From positions 496,001-560,000 of the forward strand of contig JAUIHT010000003.1 of assembly GCA_030432235.1 (NCBI GenBank): 64,000 bases of DNA, written 5' to 3'. The position numbers and the translations under genes were made by a program. Below, one piece after another: positions 1 through 8,834 of this stretch. This DNA comes from Verrucomicrobiia bacterium (GTDB lineage Bacteria; Verrucomicrobiota; Verrucomicrobiia; Opitutales; Cerasicoccaceae). Each line of letters opens with the position of its first letter. Within the stretch, counting starts at the first letter, position 1. The notes below the pieces were generated by a model, which had not been told where the DNA came from, searched no databases, and saw only the letters and a program-made list of their open reading frames with translations.

Positions 1-1230
1 TACGCCATGAAAGCCGCGCCGAACGCCGCGATTTTGAAGTTTTTTTCCGGCCTCGGCCTGCATATTGACGCCTCCAGCGGCTTCGAGGCCTGGCGCGCGC
101 TCAAGGCCGGTATTCCCGCCGCACACATCTGCCTCAGTTCGCAGGAGTTCCCCGGGGACTTCGCGGAGCTGCACGAGGCGGGCATCCAGTTCAACGCCTG
201 CTCGCTCAACCAGCTCGAGAACTTCGGGCGGCTCTTCCCCGGTGGCGCCTGCGGCGTGCGGCTCAACCCCGGGCTCGGCAGCGGCGGCACCGGCAAGACC
301 AATGTCGGCGGTCCACACGCCAGCTTTGGCATCTGGCATGAGTGGCTCCCGCAAATCAAGGACATCGTCGAGCGCTACGAGCTGACCGTCGAGCGCATCC
401 ACACCCACATCGGCAGCGGCAGCGATCCGGAGGTCTGGGCCAAGGTTAGCGGCATGAGCGTGGCGCTGGTCAAAGAATTCCCCGACGTGCACACGCTGGA
501 CCTCGGTGGCGGCTTCAAGGTCGGCCGCATGGCCAGCGAAGTCTCAACCGACCTGCAAAGCGTCGGCGCGCCGGTCAAGGAAGCCTTCGAAAAGCTCTTC
601 GAGGAAACTGGCCGCAAGATAAAGCTCGAGATCGAGCCCGGCACTTTCCTCGTGGCCAACTCCGCCGCGTTGCTCTGCACCGCGCAGGACGTCATCAGCA
701 CGGGCGGGCCCGACGGCATGAACTTCATCAAGCTCGACGCCGGCATGACGGAAATCCTCCGCCCCAGCCTCTACGCCGCGCAACACCCCATCGTCGTGAT
801 TCCGGAGGAAGACGACGAAAAGCAGAAAGAGGAAAGCAGAAAGAGGAATGAAGAGGAGACGCAGGCTATCAACACCGGCGACTCGTCAGTCAATACTTCA
901 TCTTTCATCTCTCATCTTTCATCTCTCACTCAACAATACCTCGTCGTTGGCCATTGCTGCGAGAGCGGTGACATCCTCACACCCTCGCCGGACGACCCCG
1001 AGGGCCTGCTTCCGCGCGAGCTGGCCACGGCCCATCCCGGCGACCTCGTGGTCATCGAAGGGGCCGGCGCATACTGCTCGGCCATGAGCGCGAAGAATTA
1101 CAACAGTTTCCCCGAGGCGGCCGAAGTCCTGCTGGACGAGTCCGGCGCAGGCCACCTTATCCGCCAGCGCCAGACGCTTGAACAGATACTTCAGAACGAG
1201 GTGGAATGGAAAGACGCTGAAAGCGAATAG
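1..1230 (+). CDS. lysA: Diaminopimelate decarboxylase, 5' end cut by window edge
   Basis: PLP-dependent decarboxylase that converts meso-diaminopimelate to lysine. The reading frame is open from base 1. The first codons read YAMKA, the motif holding the PLP-binding lysine, so the ATG at 7 is internal and the N-terminus lies outside the window. Also visible are HTHIGSGSD, the glycine-rich GGGFKVGR phosphate loop, EPGTFLV, CCESGD and a C-terminal [16 protein letters not shown]. Between the segments IVVIPEE and [13 protein letters not shown] lies about 45 residues of Lys/Glu/Arg-rich then Ser-rich sequence not expected in the family. It coincides with a heptad repeat element (about 818-934). The stop is followed after one base by the next start, so the downstream beta-helix gene may be co-transcribed. 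The family call is firm. A carboxynorspermidine decarboxylase is less likely given the motifs. Confidence 0.88.
   Translation, partial: YAMKAAPNAAILKFFSGLGLHIDASSGFEAWRALKAGIPAAHICLSSQEFPGDFAELHEAGIQFNACSLNQLENFGRLFPGGACGVRLNPGLGSGGTGKTNVGGPHASFGIWHEWLPQIKDIVERYELTVERIHTHIGSGSDPEVWAKVSGMSVALVKEFPDVHTLDLGGGFKVGRMASEVSTDLQSVGAPVKEAFEKLFEETGRKIKLEIEPGTFLVANSAALLCTAQDVISTGGPDGMNFIKLDAGMTEILRPSLYAAQHPIVVIPEEDDEKQKEESRKRNEEETQAINTGDSSVNTSSFISHLSSLTQQYLVVGHCCESGDILTPSPDDPEGLLPRELATAHPGDLVVIEGAGAYCSAMSAKNYNSFPEAAEVLLDESGAGHLIRQRQTLEQILQNEVEWKDAESE
818..934. repeat. Heptad inverted-repeat element E1, inside lysA
   Basis: The left arm (about 820-862) is purine-rich and made of 7-bp units such as AGCAGAA/AGAGGAA. 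The right arm (about 893-932) is pyrimidine-rich with units TCATCTT/TCATCTC. The right arm is an imperfect reverse complement of the left, with about 30 bp between. The element is in frame and stop-free in lysA. Its architecture matches the elements at 2672, 27313, 36667 and 55236, although the unit sequence differs. Confidence 0.7.
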
Positions 1231-1231
1231 C

Positions 1232-2671
1232 ATGAAAGGCATTACCGCCATTTTTCTACTGCTCACTCTTTGTTTGTTGAGCCCGCTATCCGCCGAAGAG
1301 GCAGCTTACGATCTCACGTTGCGCGTCGATGCAGCCGGAGGCAAGGGCAGCTATGCCACGGTGCAGGAGGCCGTAGACAAGGCGTTGGAATTCTCCGCCA
1401 GCGGCCAGAGCGTGCGCGTGCTGGTGACGCCGGGCACTTACCGCGAATCTGTATCACTCATAGGCGACAGATCGCAAACCTACGCGCCCATCCTCATCGA
1501 AGGCGTTTCCGGGGAGGAGGTTGCCATTAGTGGCACGGAGGTCCTCAACGGGTGGAAGCTCAACGGCGACACCTTTGAATGCAAATGGGACTACGAAAAG
1601 AATCTCGTTCCGCATCTTTTTGTGCAGGGAGCACGTGTCGAGTATGTGCCAGGCGCGCGGTCTCTGGATGTAGGCCAATGCACGTTGCGCAAAGGCAATA
1701 TCGAAATGCTGCCTCCGCGCAACGCCGTCGTACGTGACGGCACGGTGGAAGTGGCCCTGCGCCCAAGCATTCTGGAAGTACGCGATCTGCCGGAGCTGAC
1801 CGTCCAAGGTATATCTCTGAAAAACGGCGCGGTGCTGATCGAGGATGCGCCGCCAGCGACATTCTTTCAGAACGTACGCAAGCTACATCTGGAAAACGTC
1901 CGGGTCGAAGCAAACGGATTCGGAATGAAGATTCAACAGGCGCGCGACCTTGTTCTCGCGGGCGTGGACTGTGTGCGCAACCGCCTGGGCGGCGCGCAGA
2001 TCTACTGGTGCTCGAATGTCAGCATCCTCGGGGGCAGCTTTAATCTGAATGGCCACGGTGCGCCCAAGGATGCTGTCGACGCCATCGGGCTGGCAACCCG
2101 CAAGAGCCAGGGCCTCAACATCCAGCGCACTGAGTTCAACGAAAACCGCAATGGGTTGCAGGTCGAATACGCCAGCAAAGAAACATCCATGAGTGGCCTG
2201 CACATTTACCTGAACCGTGGCTTCAGCGTACAGCTCGTGGCGGTCGACGAGCTTGATCTGTCCGGCGGGCAATTCGCCTGCCAAGGGTCGTCGCAGCTTC
2301 TGGAGCTGCGAGGCACGCGCGGCACGATTCGCAATACTCTGCTGGTTGCCGAGGGCGGTGACAAGCCCCTGCTCAGCGTCAACGGCAGGGGGAATCTTAC
2401 TTTTACGAACAATATCATCGCAGCCTTCGACCACGACGGCGCCATCTTCGACCTCGAAGGGCTGGTGACGCTGGAGAAGGCCTCCGGCAATCTGTATTAC
2501 TCCAGTGATACAGATCGCGCCTTCATTTTCAAGGGCGACCGCGTTTCGCTCGAAAGGTGGCGTGAGGATACCGGGCAGGATGCAAATTCGCTCTGGGGCG
2601 ACCCGCTCTTCACCAATCGCCAGCGTTTCGACTTCTCTCTCCGTCCCGCCAGCCCCTGGTTTAAGAAATAG
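1232..2671 (+). CDS. Secreted right-handed beta-helix (pectin-lyase-fold) protein
   Basis: A 479-residue exported protein. The start at 1232 is chosen because it follows the lysA stop by one base and gives a clear signal peptide (MKGITAIFLLLTLCLLSPLSAEE). The mature start has a YATVQEAVDKALEF...VRVLVTPGTYRESV segment typical of pectinesterase/pectate-lyase-fold proteins. Beta-helix-like runs follow (LHLENVRVEANGFGMKI, ISILGGSFNLNGHG, LNIQRTEFNENRNGLQVEY). No catalytic residue set can be assigned, so the substrate is unknown; polysaccharide binding or cleavage in the periplasm or outside the cell is the family expectation. The stop codon abuts element E2. Confidence 0.7.
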   Translation: MKGITAIFLLLTLCLLSPLSAEEAAYDLTLRVDAAGGKGSYATVQEAVDKALEFSASGQSVRVLVTPGTYRESVSLIGDRSQTYAPILIEGVSGEEVAISGTEVLNGWKLNGDTFECKWDYEKNLVPHLFVQGARVEYVPGARSLDVGQCTLRKGNIEMLPPRNAVVRDGTVEVALRPSILEVRDLPELTVQGISLKNGAVLIEDAPPATFFQNVRKLHLENVRVEANGFGMKIQQARDLVLAGVDCVRNRLGGAQIYWCSNVSILGGSFNLNGHGAPKDAVDAIGLATRKSQGLNIQRTEFNENRNGLQVEYASKETSMSGLHIYLNRGFSVQLVAVDELDLSGGQFACQGSSQLLELRGTRGTIRNTLLVAEGGDKPLLSVNGRGNLTFTNNIIAAFDHDGAIFDLEGLVTLEKASGNLYYSSDTDRAFIFKGDRVSLERWREDTGQDANSLWGDPLFTNRQRFDFSLRPASPWFKK

Positions 2672-2795
2672 GGAGATGTGGAATGGGAGAGCTGGGATGT
2701 GTGGAAGGCGGGCAATAGGTTAAACGAAAACCTCATATCCTCGATCCCACATCACAGTTCTCAAATCTCCTAGCCCATATCGCACATCATCTACT
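2672..2795. repeat. Heptad inverted-repeat element E2
   Basis: The left arm (2672-2710) consists of G/A-rich 7-mers (GGAGATG, TGGAATG, GGATGTG). The right arm (about 2731-2793) has C/T-rich 7-mers (TCCTCGA, TCCCACA, TCTCCTA, TCGCACA). The right arm is roughly the reverse complement of the left. It fills the gap between the beta-helix gene and the PLP-enzyme gene and begins directly after the stop codon. Confidence 0.65.
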
Positions 2796-2854
2796 AAAAA
2801 GCCCTTGCTTGGCATGCCGCTTGCGCCTAAGCCACTGCGCCTTCTCTGACATCC

Positions 2855-4348
2855 ATGACATTCCTGCGACAGCATCCTCTTGGTGCCACCGTGCCGGACA
2901 GCGTCCACGCGGTATGCTGCAGCCTGCCCCGCATGGCCGATGTCATCGGGTACGAAGAGCGGGAGCCGGAGACGATGGCGGCGGTCAAATACGCTTATCC
3001 ACGGTTCGTTTTTCACGACTACGTGATCCAGGCGGCGAATAAAGCCGCGGAAAAACACGGGCTGAGCGGACGCGCGGTCTACGCGGTGGCTTCGGCGGCT
3101 GCGGCGTGGTCACTGGCGGAGTACGTGGACGCGCCCGGGCACGGTATTTTGCCCGAAGCGGACTTTGTCCTGGCTCACTTTCCCGAGAGCCCGGAAGTGC
3201 GCGCGCGGGCCAAGGCCTTTTTGCAGCACACCGGGGCCAGCGTTACCTCGCGTCAGGCCGAGGATTATCTGGCAGCGGCGGACCCGACATTCCCCGTACA
3301 GCAGGAGGCGGGCTTCGACGGCGATGCGGAAAAGCACGTCATGGCGGGCTTGCGCCAGTATCTGGACACGTCGCACCTGTGGCTGGCCAACTCCGGTATG
3401 AATGCCTTCTACGCCGCCATCCAGGCCGTGCGTTCGGTGCAGCGGCCCAAAGGCCGGAGGCTTTACCTGCAGTTAGGGTGGCTCTATCTGGATACCCAGC
3501 GCATACTGGAAAAGCTCATGGGCGAGGGCGACCAGCTCATTGTCGTGCACGATGTCTTCGATGCCGCCGCGATTGAGAAAATCTTTGCCGAGAAAGGGCG
3601 TGAGCTTGCGGCGGTGGTCACGGAGCTGCCCACCAACCCCCTCGTGCAGACGCCGGACGTCGAGCGGCTCAGCGCCCTGTGTCAGCGCCATGGCGTGGTG
3701 CGGGTATTCGATCCCAGCGTGGCGGGTATCGTCAATGTCGATGTGCTGCCCTATGCCGATGTCGTCGTCACCAGCCTGACGAAGTACGCGGCCTGGCAGG
3801 GGGACGTGATGATCGGCGCGTTGGCCTTCAACGAGGGATCGTTATTTGCGGAGGCTCTATCCGCCAAGCTGGGTCGCCATCTGGAGCCCCCCTACACGCG
3901 CGACCTCTCCCGCTTGGCTGCTCAAATCGGGGAGATGCCAGCCATCGCCGCGCGGGTCAACGCCAACGCCGCACAGGTGACGGCCTACCTGGAAAAGCAC
4001 CCCATGGTACGGAAGGTCTTCCATCCGCACACCGGGCAGTCTTCTGAGCATTTCAGCAAAATAGCGCGCAGCGAGGGCTCGCTGGGGGGCATCATCACCT
4101 TCGAGCTGGAGAAGCCCCTGGCGCAGTTCTACGACCTGAGCACGGTGGTCAAGGGCCCGAGCTTCGGCACGCAGTTCACCATGATGTGCCCCTTCATGTA
4201 CCTCGCCCATTACGATTTGGCCTCCAACGAGGAAGGCCGCGCCTACTTGAAGGGGCTGGGGATCGACCCGGAGCTTATCCGCCTCTCCGTCGGGGCCGAG
4301 CCCTTTGCGGATATTCGTGCCGCGCTGGCGGTGGGCCTGGACGATTAA
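2855..4348 (+). CDS. Cys/Met-metabolism PLP enzyme, cystathionine gamma-synthase family
   Basis: A 497-residue fold-type I PLP enzyme. The C-terminal 330 residues carry the family pattern: WLANSGMNAFYAAIQAV for cofactor phosphate contact, TELPTNPLVQTPDVERL, VVRVFDPSVAG with the Asp that pairs with the pyridine nitrogen, and SLTKYAAWQGDVMIG with the PLP lysine at about residue 310. The enzyme is about 100 residues longer than MetB or MetC at the N-terminus. The reaction cannot be fixed between cystathionine synthase, lyase or gamma-lyase. It stands alone between element E2 and the convergent STAS gene (15-bp gap). Upstream in-frame starts are limited; the ATG at 2855 is the longest. Confidence 0.75.
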   Translation: MTFLRQHPLGATVPDSVHAVCCSLPRMADVIGYEEREPETMAAVKYAYPRFVFHDYVIQAANKAAEKHGLSGRAVYAVASAAAAWSLAEYVDAPGHGILPEADFVLAHFPESPEVRARAKAFLQHTGASVTSRQAEDYLAAADPTFPVQQEAGFDGDAEKHVMAGLRQYLDTSHLWLANSGMNAFYAAIQAVRSVQRPKGRRLYLQLGWLYLDTQRILEKLMGEGDQLIVVHDVFDAAAIEKIFAEKGRELAAVVTELPTNPLVQTPDVERLSALCQRHGVVRVFDPSVAGIVNVDVLPYADVVVTSLTKYAAWQGDVMIGALAFNEGSLFAEALSAKLGRHLEPPYTRDLSRLAAQIGEMPAIAARVNANAAQVTAYLEKHPMVRKVFHPHTGQSSEHFSKIARSEGSLGGIITFELEKPLAQFYDLSTVVKGPSFGTQFTMMCPFMYLAHYDLASNEEGRAYLKGLGIDPELIRLSVGAEPFADIRAALAVGLDD

Positions 4349-4362
4349 GCGCCCCGGGTCGC

Positions 4363-4707
4363 TTACTTCGCGGCCACCTTGGCCAGAGCTGCCTCGGGCG
4401 TGTCTACGATGGTAAAGACCTCGTCCAGCTTGGCGATGGTGAGAGCCTCCAGGACGAGCCCACGCGGCCCTACCAGGATGAAACCACAGTCGTGGTGCGC
4501 CAGATTCTTGGCCGCATCAATCAGCATACGCATGCCAATGGACACCATGAAGGTCACGTCGCCCAGCTCCACCACGGTGGGCAGATTGCGGCCGGAAGTC
4601 AGCGCCATGAAGCCGCCCTCGATATTCTCAACCCCTGCATGATCGAGACGCCCATGCAAAGCCAGATGGGTTATTTGGTGATCGGCACGGTAGAGACGCA
4701 GTTCCAT
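4363..4707 (-). CDS. STAS-domain protein, anti-sigma-factor antagonist type
   Basis: A 114-residue single-domain protein from the ATG at 4707. Upstream in-frame codons to 4782 look non-native. A STAS fold is suggested by the alternating pattern ITHLALHGRLDHAGV ... LPTVVELGDVTFMVSIGMRMLIDAAKNLAHHDCGFILVGPRGLVLEALTIAKLDEVF. The FMVSIGMRML segment aligns with the phospho-acceptor loop of SpoIIAA/RsbV proteins and keeps a serine. Known members bind anti-sigma kinases and are regulated by phosphorylation on that serine. No partner kinase or phosphatase lies next to it. It is transcribed convergently with the PLP-enzyme gene. Confidence 0.7.
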   Translation of the reverse strand: MELRLYRADHQITHLALHGRLDHAGVENIEGGFMALTSGRNLPTVVELGDVTFMVSIGMRMLIDAAKNLAHHDCGFILVGPRGLVLEALTIAKLDEVFTIVDTPEAALAKVAAK

Positions 4708-4840
4708 GGGGGCAAACCTGTCGTTGTAGCTCCAGGATGACAAGCCCTGAGCATTAATAAAAATTTTGTAAAGTACTTGCAAAAAAAGCGTTAATGCATG
4801 CCGGCCACTGGATTTTAGGCGGCTTTGGGATTAAGTTCTG

Positions 4841-4869
4841 TTGCAAATGGCTCATATATAGGGTAATAA
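4841..4869 (+). promoter_or_regulatory. Possible sigma70-type promoter for the PEP-CTERM gene
   Basis: TTGCAA at 4841-4846 and TAATAA at 4864-4869 are separated by 17 bp. The expected start of transcription, near 4876, supports translation from the GTG at 4893 rather than the ATG at 4794. The -10 match is weak. Confidence 0.3.
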
Positions 4870-4892
4870 GCCCCTATTCACCCACACAACCG

Positions 4893-6179
4893 GTGAACTC
4901 AACCACACAGTCTGTACTACGACTGCGGTTGCCCGTCAGCATCCGCCTGGGTGGATTGTGCCTGGCCATCGGTGCTTTCTGCACTGTGGCTTCCGGCCAA
5001 ACCTGGGACGGCTCGTCGAACTCCAACTGGAGCACTTCAGCCAACTGGACGCCTGCCAGCGTGCCGGGGTACGGCGCCACGGTCGATTTTGACGATACCC
5101 CCGGCAGCAATCAGACTATCAACGTCGGGGGCACCCGCCAGATCGCGGAAGTCAACGTCAACAGCCAGTACGACTACACATTCAGCGGCGGCAACATCGT
5201 CTTCGCCACCGGTACGCGTGAGTTGAACTACAGCGGTTCCGGAGACCTGACCATCGATTCCGGGGTCAAGCTCAACGGAGATACGATTTTCAGCAACACC
5301 AGCACAGGCCAGTTGACGCTGAACGGCACTCTGGGCACTTGGAGCAATTCTATCCTGACACTCAGTGGCACCGGCGCCACTGTGTTCAATACCAGCGTGC
5401 CCGGTGGGGCCGGTCTGAACATCGAAGGTGGCGCCAACACGTTCAATAACAACATTAACAGCGGTGATATCAACATCTCCGGGGGTACCAATACCTTTAA
5501 CGCCCAATTCAACGGGGGCACCACGCTGAACATTACCGGAGGCAATACGATCATTACCGACAATATCGGTGGAGGCAGTGAAATTAACGTCAATGTCACT
5601 TCCGGTGGCCTCAGTATCGAAGGCAATATCGGTGGCGGTGCCAATATCGACGTCGAAAGCGGTCAACTGGCTCTGTCGGGCACGGTTGGCAGCGGCGCTG
5701 CAGTCGTTATTGAGAGCGGTGGCACCTTGCTGCTGGAAGACGGCGCGGACCTTTCAGGCGGCGGTAGCGACGTCACGCTGAACGGTGGTACCCTGGCGGT
5801 GTCCGCTGACGAAGTGTTCATCGCCAACCTGACCCTAAATGAAGATTCCACCATCGACATGCTCAACGATGCCGATGCCGATATCGACTTCGGTAACATC
5901 AGCGGCAGCGCCACGGTTAACATCGTCAATTACAACTCCACCGACCAAGTCTATTTTAATCCGAGCGGCTCATCCATCAATGTCAGCACGCAGGTCTTCT
6001 TTGACGGCGCGCCCGGTATGATCGACCCGGAAGACCCGAACCGCATTATCCCCGGCGCCACACCGGTACCCGAGCCCGAGACGGTGATAGCCGGCATCCT
6101 GCTGCTGCTGGTACTCGGTGGACACGGCTGGCGGCGGTATAGGCGGCAGGCCGTCCTGGCAGCAGCGGTGGCGGTTTAA
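4893..6179 (+). CDS. PEP-CTERM-sorted exported beta-strand repeat protein
   Basis: A 428-residue exported protein from the GTG at 4893; an ATG at 4794 would add 33 residues. The N-terminus has a signal peptide (IRLGGLCLAIGAFCTVASGQ). The body is Gly/Asn/Thr-rich short strands (GLNIEGGANTF, NINISGGTNTF, TLNITGGNTI), like the passenger repeats of autotransporters. The C-terminus TPVPEPETVIAGILLLLVL followed by HGWRRYRRQ is a PEP-CTERM signal: a Pro-Glu-Pro motif, a transmembrane segment and a basic tail. PEP-CTERM proteins are processed by an exosortase and delivered to the envelope or exopolysaccharide; no exosortase gene is in this window. The tail beyond the arginines (QAVLAAAVAV) is unusually long. 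Confidence 0.8.
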   Translation: MNSTTQSVLRLRLPVSIRLGGLCLAIGAFCTVASGQTWDGSSNSNWSTSANWTPASVPGYGATVDFDDTPGSNQTINVGGTRQIAEVNVNSQYDYTFSGGNIVFATGTRELNYSGSGDLTIDSGVKLNGDTIFSNTSTGQLTLNGTLGTWSNSILTLSGTGATVFNTSVPGGAGLNIEGGANTFNNNINSGDINISGGTNTFNAQFNGGTTLNITGGNTIITDNIGGGSEINVNVTSGGLSIEGNIGGGANIDVESGQLALSGTVGSGAAVVIESGGTLLLEDGADLSGGGSDVTLNGGTLAVSADEVFIANLTLNEDSTIDMLNDADADIDFGNISGSATVNIVNYNSTDQVYFNPSGSSINVSTQVFFDGAPGMIDPEDPNRIIPGATPVPEPETVIAGILLLLVLGGHGWRRYRRQAVLAAAVAV

Positions 6180-6234
6180 GATTGTCATAGCGGGAATATT
6201 TGGATGGGGTTTTCCCTCCAACCTTCTCACTATT

Positions 6235-6843
6235 ATGACAAACAAATTCCCTGCGTTCCTACTTGTTTTAACTCTTAGCGTCGGCTCGCTTTATGGCTGG
6301 AGCATTCCCGGCTTGAGCAAGACAACCGACTCCGCCGAAAAGGCGGCCGAGACCGTTCCCACTTCCGAAGCCGACATCAGCAAAGCGCTGACAAAGTCTA
6401 TCAGTGATGCCAAGGCATCCATGGGCGATAACCCTGAAATGAAATCCCTGCTGAACAACATCGGGAAGCAGGCCATTGGCGGAGACGATGTCTCCATGAT
6501 CGAGAGCCTCAAGGGACTGACGGACATCCCCGGTGCCAACATGCTGACCGGCGAACAAAAAGAGCTTCTCACCGAAGTGCAGGGCCATGCTCAGGCGCTT
6601 GCGCTGACGCGTCATTTTTCCGATGACCCCAGCATGGCCGGTCCCGTCACCGACGCCGTCAAGGCCGTACAGACCGGGGACACCACCGCGGCCGTCAGCA
6701 GCCTGAAAGCCATTTCCGAAAAAGGCAGCCTCAGCGCCACGCAGAAGACCCTGCTAAAGTCCATGCTGGGCGATTACGGCGCTTACATGGACAGTGCCTC
6801 CAAGGCGGCTGACGCAGTCAACTCCATGAAGAGCCTTTTCTAG
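6235..6843 (+). CDS. Small secreted alpha-helical protein, function unknown
   Basis: A 202-residue protein with a signal peptide (MTNKFPAFLLVLTLSVGSLYG) when started at the ATG at 6235; the longer frame from 6118 overlaps the PEP-CTERM gene and is rejected. The mature part is hydrophilic and helical, with two similar blocks of the type LLNNIGKQAIGGDDVSMIESL and ITDAVKAVQTGDTTAAVSSL, suggesting an internal duplication. No catalytic motif is visible. It lies 55 bp downstream of the PEP-CTERM gene in the same direction and is followed by a strong terminator, so the two may share a transcript. Confidence 0.65.
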   Translation: MTNKFPAFLLVLTLSVGSLYGWSIPGLSKTTDSAEKAAETVPTSEADISKALTKSISDAKASMGDNPEMKSLLNNIGKQAIGGDDVSMIESLKGLTDIPGANMLTGEQKELLTEVQGHAQALALTRHFSDDPSMAGPVTDAVKAVQTGDTTAAVSSLKAISEKGSLSATQKTLLKSMLGDYGAYMDSASKAADAVNSMKSLF

Positions 6844-6884
6844 GTTCGAGGGTAAGCCGCGGCGCAGCCAATCTTTATACATCA

Positions 6885-6914
6885 CGCCGGGGTGCTTCCA
6901 CTCCGGCGTTTTAC
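6885..6914 (+). terminator. Rho-independent terminator after the small secreted protein gene
   Basis: A 10-bp stem (6885-6894 with 6899-6908, one G-U pair) with a CTTC loop is followed by TTTTACTTTCT. Position and T tract fit an intrinsic terminator for the gene ending at 6843. Confidence 0.8.
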
Positions 6915-6973
6915 TTTCTCTCCCAAAGTCTCCAACGATACAGAAACGATATTTGTATTGTGCATTGGTGAAA

Positions 6974-6991
6974 ATGTCACATTTATGTTGC
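6974..6991 (+). promoter_or_regulatory. Pho-box-like 11-bp direct repeat
   Basis: ATGTCAC at 6974 and ATGTTGC at 6985 are exactly 11 bp apart with ATTT between, the phasing of PhoB half-sites. They lie 17-34 bp upstream of the histone-like gene. A PhoB/PhoR-like pair is encoded at 19852-21914. Assignment is by pattern only. Confidence 0.35.
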
Positions 6992-7007
6992 GATAACAGG
7001 TAGCCCC

Positions 7008-7487
7008 ATGAAAAAACTTAAAAAAGACGAACTGTCCAAAAGCGTTAAGAAGTTTCTCCGCAAGAAGAAGCTGAAGGCCTCCGAGTACGAGCACGAGTTT
7101 GTAGACAAAACGTGCGCCTTGCTCACGACCGCATTCAACAAGTCCTACGATGCCACCAGCAGCGCCTTGGGAAGCATTGAGGAACAGATCGGCAAGGTTC
7201 ACGACGCTATCTTCCGGGAAGAGCAGGAAGCGGCCAAAGCCAGTTCGAAGGGCAAGGCTTCTTCGAAGAAAGCCGGTAAGAAGGGCGCATCCAAAAAGTC
7301 GAAGAAGCCGACCACCAAGAAAGCAGCTTCCAAGCCGGTGAAAAAGAAGACCGCTACGAAGAAAGCGCCTGCCAAGAAGTCGACCGCCAAAGCGGTGAAG
7401 AAGGCAGCGCCAAAGAAAAAGGCAGCTAAGCGCGTCGCCAAGAAGACCACCCGGAAAGCACCCGCGAAAAAGACCTCCGCCGAATAA
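7008..7487 (+). CDS. Histone H1-like Lys/Ala-rich DNA-binding protein
   Basis: A 159-residue protein in two parts. Residues 1-75 form a charged helical domain (KKDELSKSVKKFLRKKKLKASEYEHEFVDKT and following). Residues from about 78 to the end are a low-complexity Lys/Ala/Thr/Pro tail with repeated KKA, KKAPAKK and KKKTATKK blocks, as in eukaryotic H1 tails and bacterial AlgP/Hc1-like proteins. The expected role is nucleoid compaction or non-specific nucleic-acid binding through the tail. It has its own promoter region with a Pho-box-like repeat and stands convergent to the CAP-protein gene, with a 21-bp gap. Confidence 0.75.
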   Translation: MKKLKKDELSKSVKKFLRKKKLKASEYEHEFVDKTCALLTTAFNKSYDATSSALGSIEEQIGKVHDAIFREEQEAAKASSKGKASSKKAGKKGASKKSKKPTTKKAASKPVKKKTATKKAPAKKSTAKAVKKAAPKKKAAKRVAKKTTRKAPAKKTSAE

Positions 7488-7508
7488 GCGGATTCGTAAG
7501 GGCCATTC

Positions 7509-8834
7509 TCAGAAGTAGGTCAGGACATCGTCGACGGTGGGGTCGTTGACGAAGTGCATGCCAGCGGTATAGTCGAAGAAAGTACGCCGAGTCGTGTTTT
7601 CTTCGTAGTAGAACAGCCAGCCGATGCCGTTGGCGTACATGAACGGGTAGAGGCTGCGGTCCGTGTAGGTCCATTCCAGTGAACTGGAGTAGAACCACAT
7701 ACCGTTTTCATCGCCCGAATAGTACAGGGCAGCATGCTGGTCGTGGTAAATCCACCCGGAGGCCGCCCCGCTCAGCGAGAGATCGAAGAAGCCGCCGAAC
7801 CACGTCGTCAGCACGTAGTTATTGATCACGGAGGTGTCGCTGCCAAAGTCCACTCCCGGATTTTGGGTGGAACCACCACCGCCACCTCCGGAGCCACCAC
7901 CGCCGCCGCTAGCAAGGAAGTCGATCTTTACGCTTTCACTGGCGAAGGTGAAGGAGTCCGTCTGGTCGTCGCCCAAACCACCCCCGGAGGCAGTCAAGGT
8001 GACGGTACCGGAAACGCTTATCAGGGGGATGGCATAACCGCCCGAGCTGGACGTGACTGCGTACCAGTCCCCTTGGTCCGGGGTGATGGTCACGCCTTCG
8101 AGGCCTTCCCCTTCGGAATAAAAGCCGTCGTTGTCGGAGTCCTCATACACAACGCCGAGGGCGTAGTAGATGGGATTCGAGGGACGTCCGAAGTCCTGCG
8201 TGACGACCAGAGGCCCGGTGACATTGGCGCCGAGCAGGTTGTCGTCGGTGAGGACGCCGATGCCGATTTCGGTGGCGGTCAGCTTGTCGATGTCGTGGAT
8301 GGCCTCGCGGTGACCCGGCGGATCCTGGATGCCAGTTGGTCCCGAACCGCCCCAGTCGATTTCAAAAGCGGCATGGCCCATGAATATATTGCTGACGTAA
8401 GCGTAGACGTTTTCCGAGAGGCCGTTACTGGACGACAGGTCGTAGCCCTCTGCCTGGGTGCGGCTCCGCAGGTCCAGCTCGCCATTGACCTGGTGGGCCT
8501 GGACATCTGCGTCGATCATGGCCCGAGAGTGCCCGCGCGCGGCGGCGATCAGGGCCGGGTGGAAAGCCAGTGGCGGCACCGCCTCGATGGTCGAGTATTG
8601 GCTGACGATAACGCTATCCTGAACGCCGTACTGAAAAAGCGCGTTGTTGATATCCGTGTCGTCGGAGGCGATAAGCAACTGCGCCTCGGCCTGGGGGGCC
8701 ATACGGGAGCGGTTGACGTACTCGAGCATCAGCTGCTCGGCATCAGTGGGATTGCCATGGCTGTACTCTTGCGAAGGCTGGGCCTGCGATACAGCCAAGC
8801 CCAGTAGAATGGAAAGAGAGCAAAAAAACTTCAT
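7509..8834 (-). CDS. Secreted CAP/SCP-domain protein with Gly-rich linker and aromatic tail
   Basis: A 441-residue exported protein. Signal peptide MKFFCSLSILLGLAVSQAQ. CAP (SCP/PR-1, YkwD-like) domain at about residues 30-220: EQLMLEYVNRSRMAP, PPLAFHPALIAAARGHSRAM, SSSNGLSENVYAYVSN, HREAIHD, EIGIGV, VVTQDFG. A short carboxypeptidase-regulatory/SdrD-like beta domain follows (VVYEDSDNDGFYSEGEGLEGV...), then a Ser/Gly-only linker. A C-terminal aromatic module (SGWIYHDQHAALYYSG ... GIGWLFYYEE) recurs in exported proteins of this bacterial group as far as I recall. CAP proteins have varied roles; no enzymatic function is claimed. It is divergent from rpsA. Confidence 0.75.
   Translation of the reverse strand: MKFFCSLSILLGLAVSQAQPSQEYSHGNPTDAEQLMLEYVNRSRMAPQAEAQLLIASDDTDINNALFQYGVQDSVIVSQYSTIEAVPPLAFHPALIAAARGHSRAMIDADVQAHQVNGELDLRSRTQAEGYDLSSSNGLSENVYAYVSNIFMGHAAFEIDWGGSGPTGIQDPPGHREAIHDIDKLTATEIGIGVLTDDNLLGANVTGPLVVTQDFGRPSNPIYYALGVVYEDSDNDGFYSEGEGLEGVTITPDQGDWYAVTSSSGGYAIPLISVSGTVTLTASGGGLGDDQTDSFTFASESVKIDFLASGGGGGSGGGGGGSTQNPGVDFGSDTSVINNYVLTTWFGGFFDLSLSGAASGWIYHDQHAALYYSGDENGMWFYSSSLEWTYTDRSLYPFMYANGIGWLFYYEENTTRRTFFDYTAGMHFVNDPTVDDVLTYF

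Noticed and set aside
818-934. CRISPR-like or trinucleotide repeat array
   Set aside because: Units are 7 bp without spacers and are arranged as an inverted pair, so neither CRISPR nor a simple microsatellite.
2995-3003. DnaA-box-like TTATCCACG
   Set aside because: One mismatch, isolated, within a coding region.
4186-4740. Plus-strand ORF of 184 codons over the STAS gene
   Set aside because: Overlaps the end of the PLP-enzyme gene and the antisense of the STAS gene; no coding-like composition.
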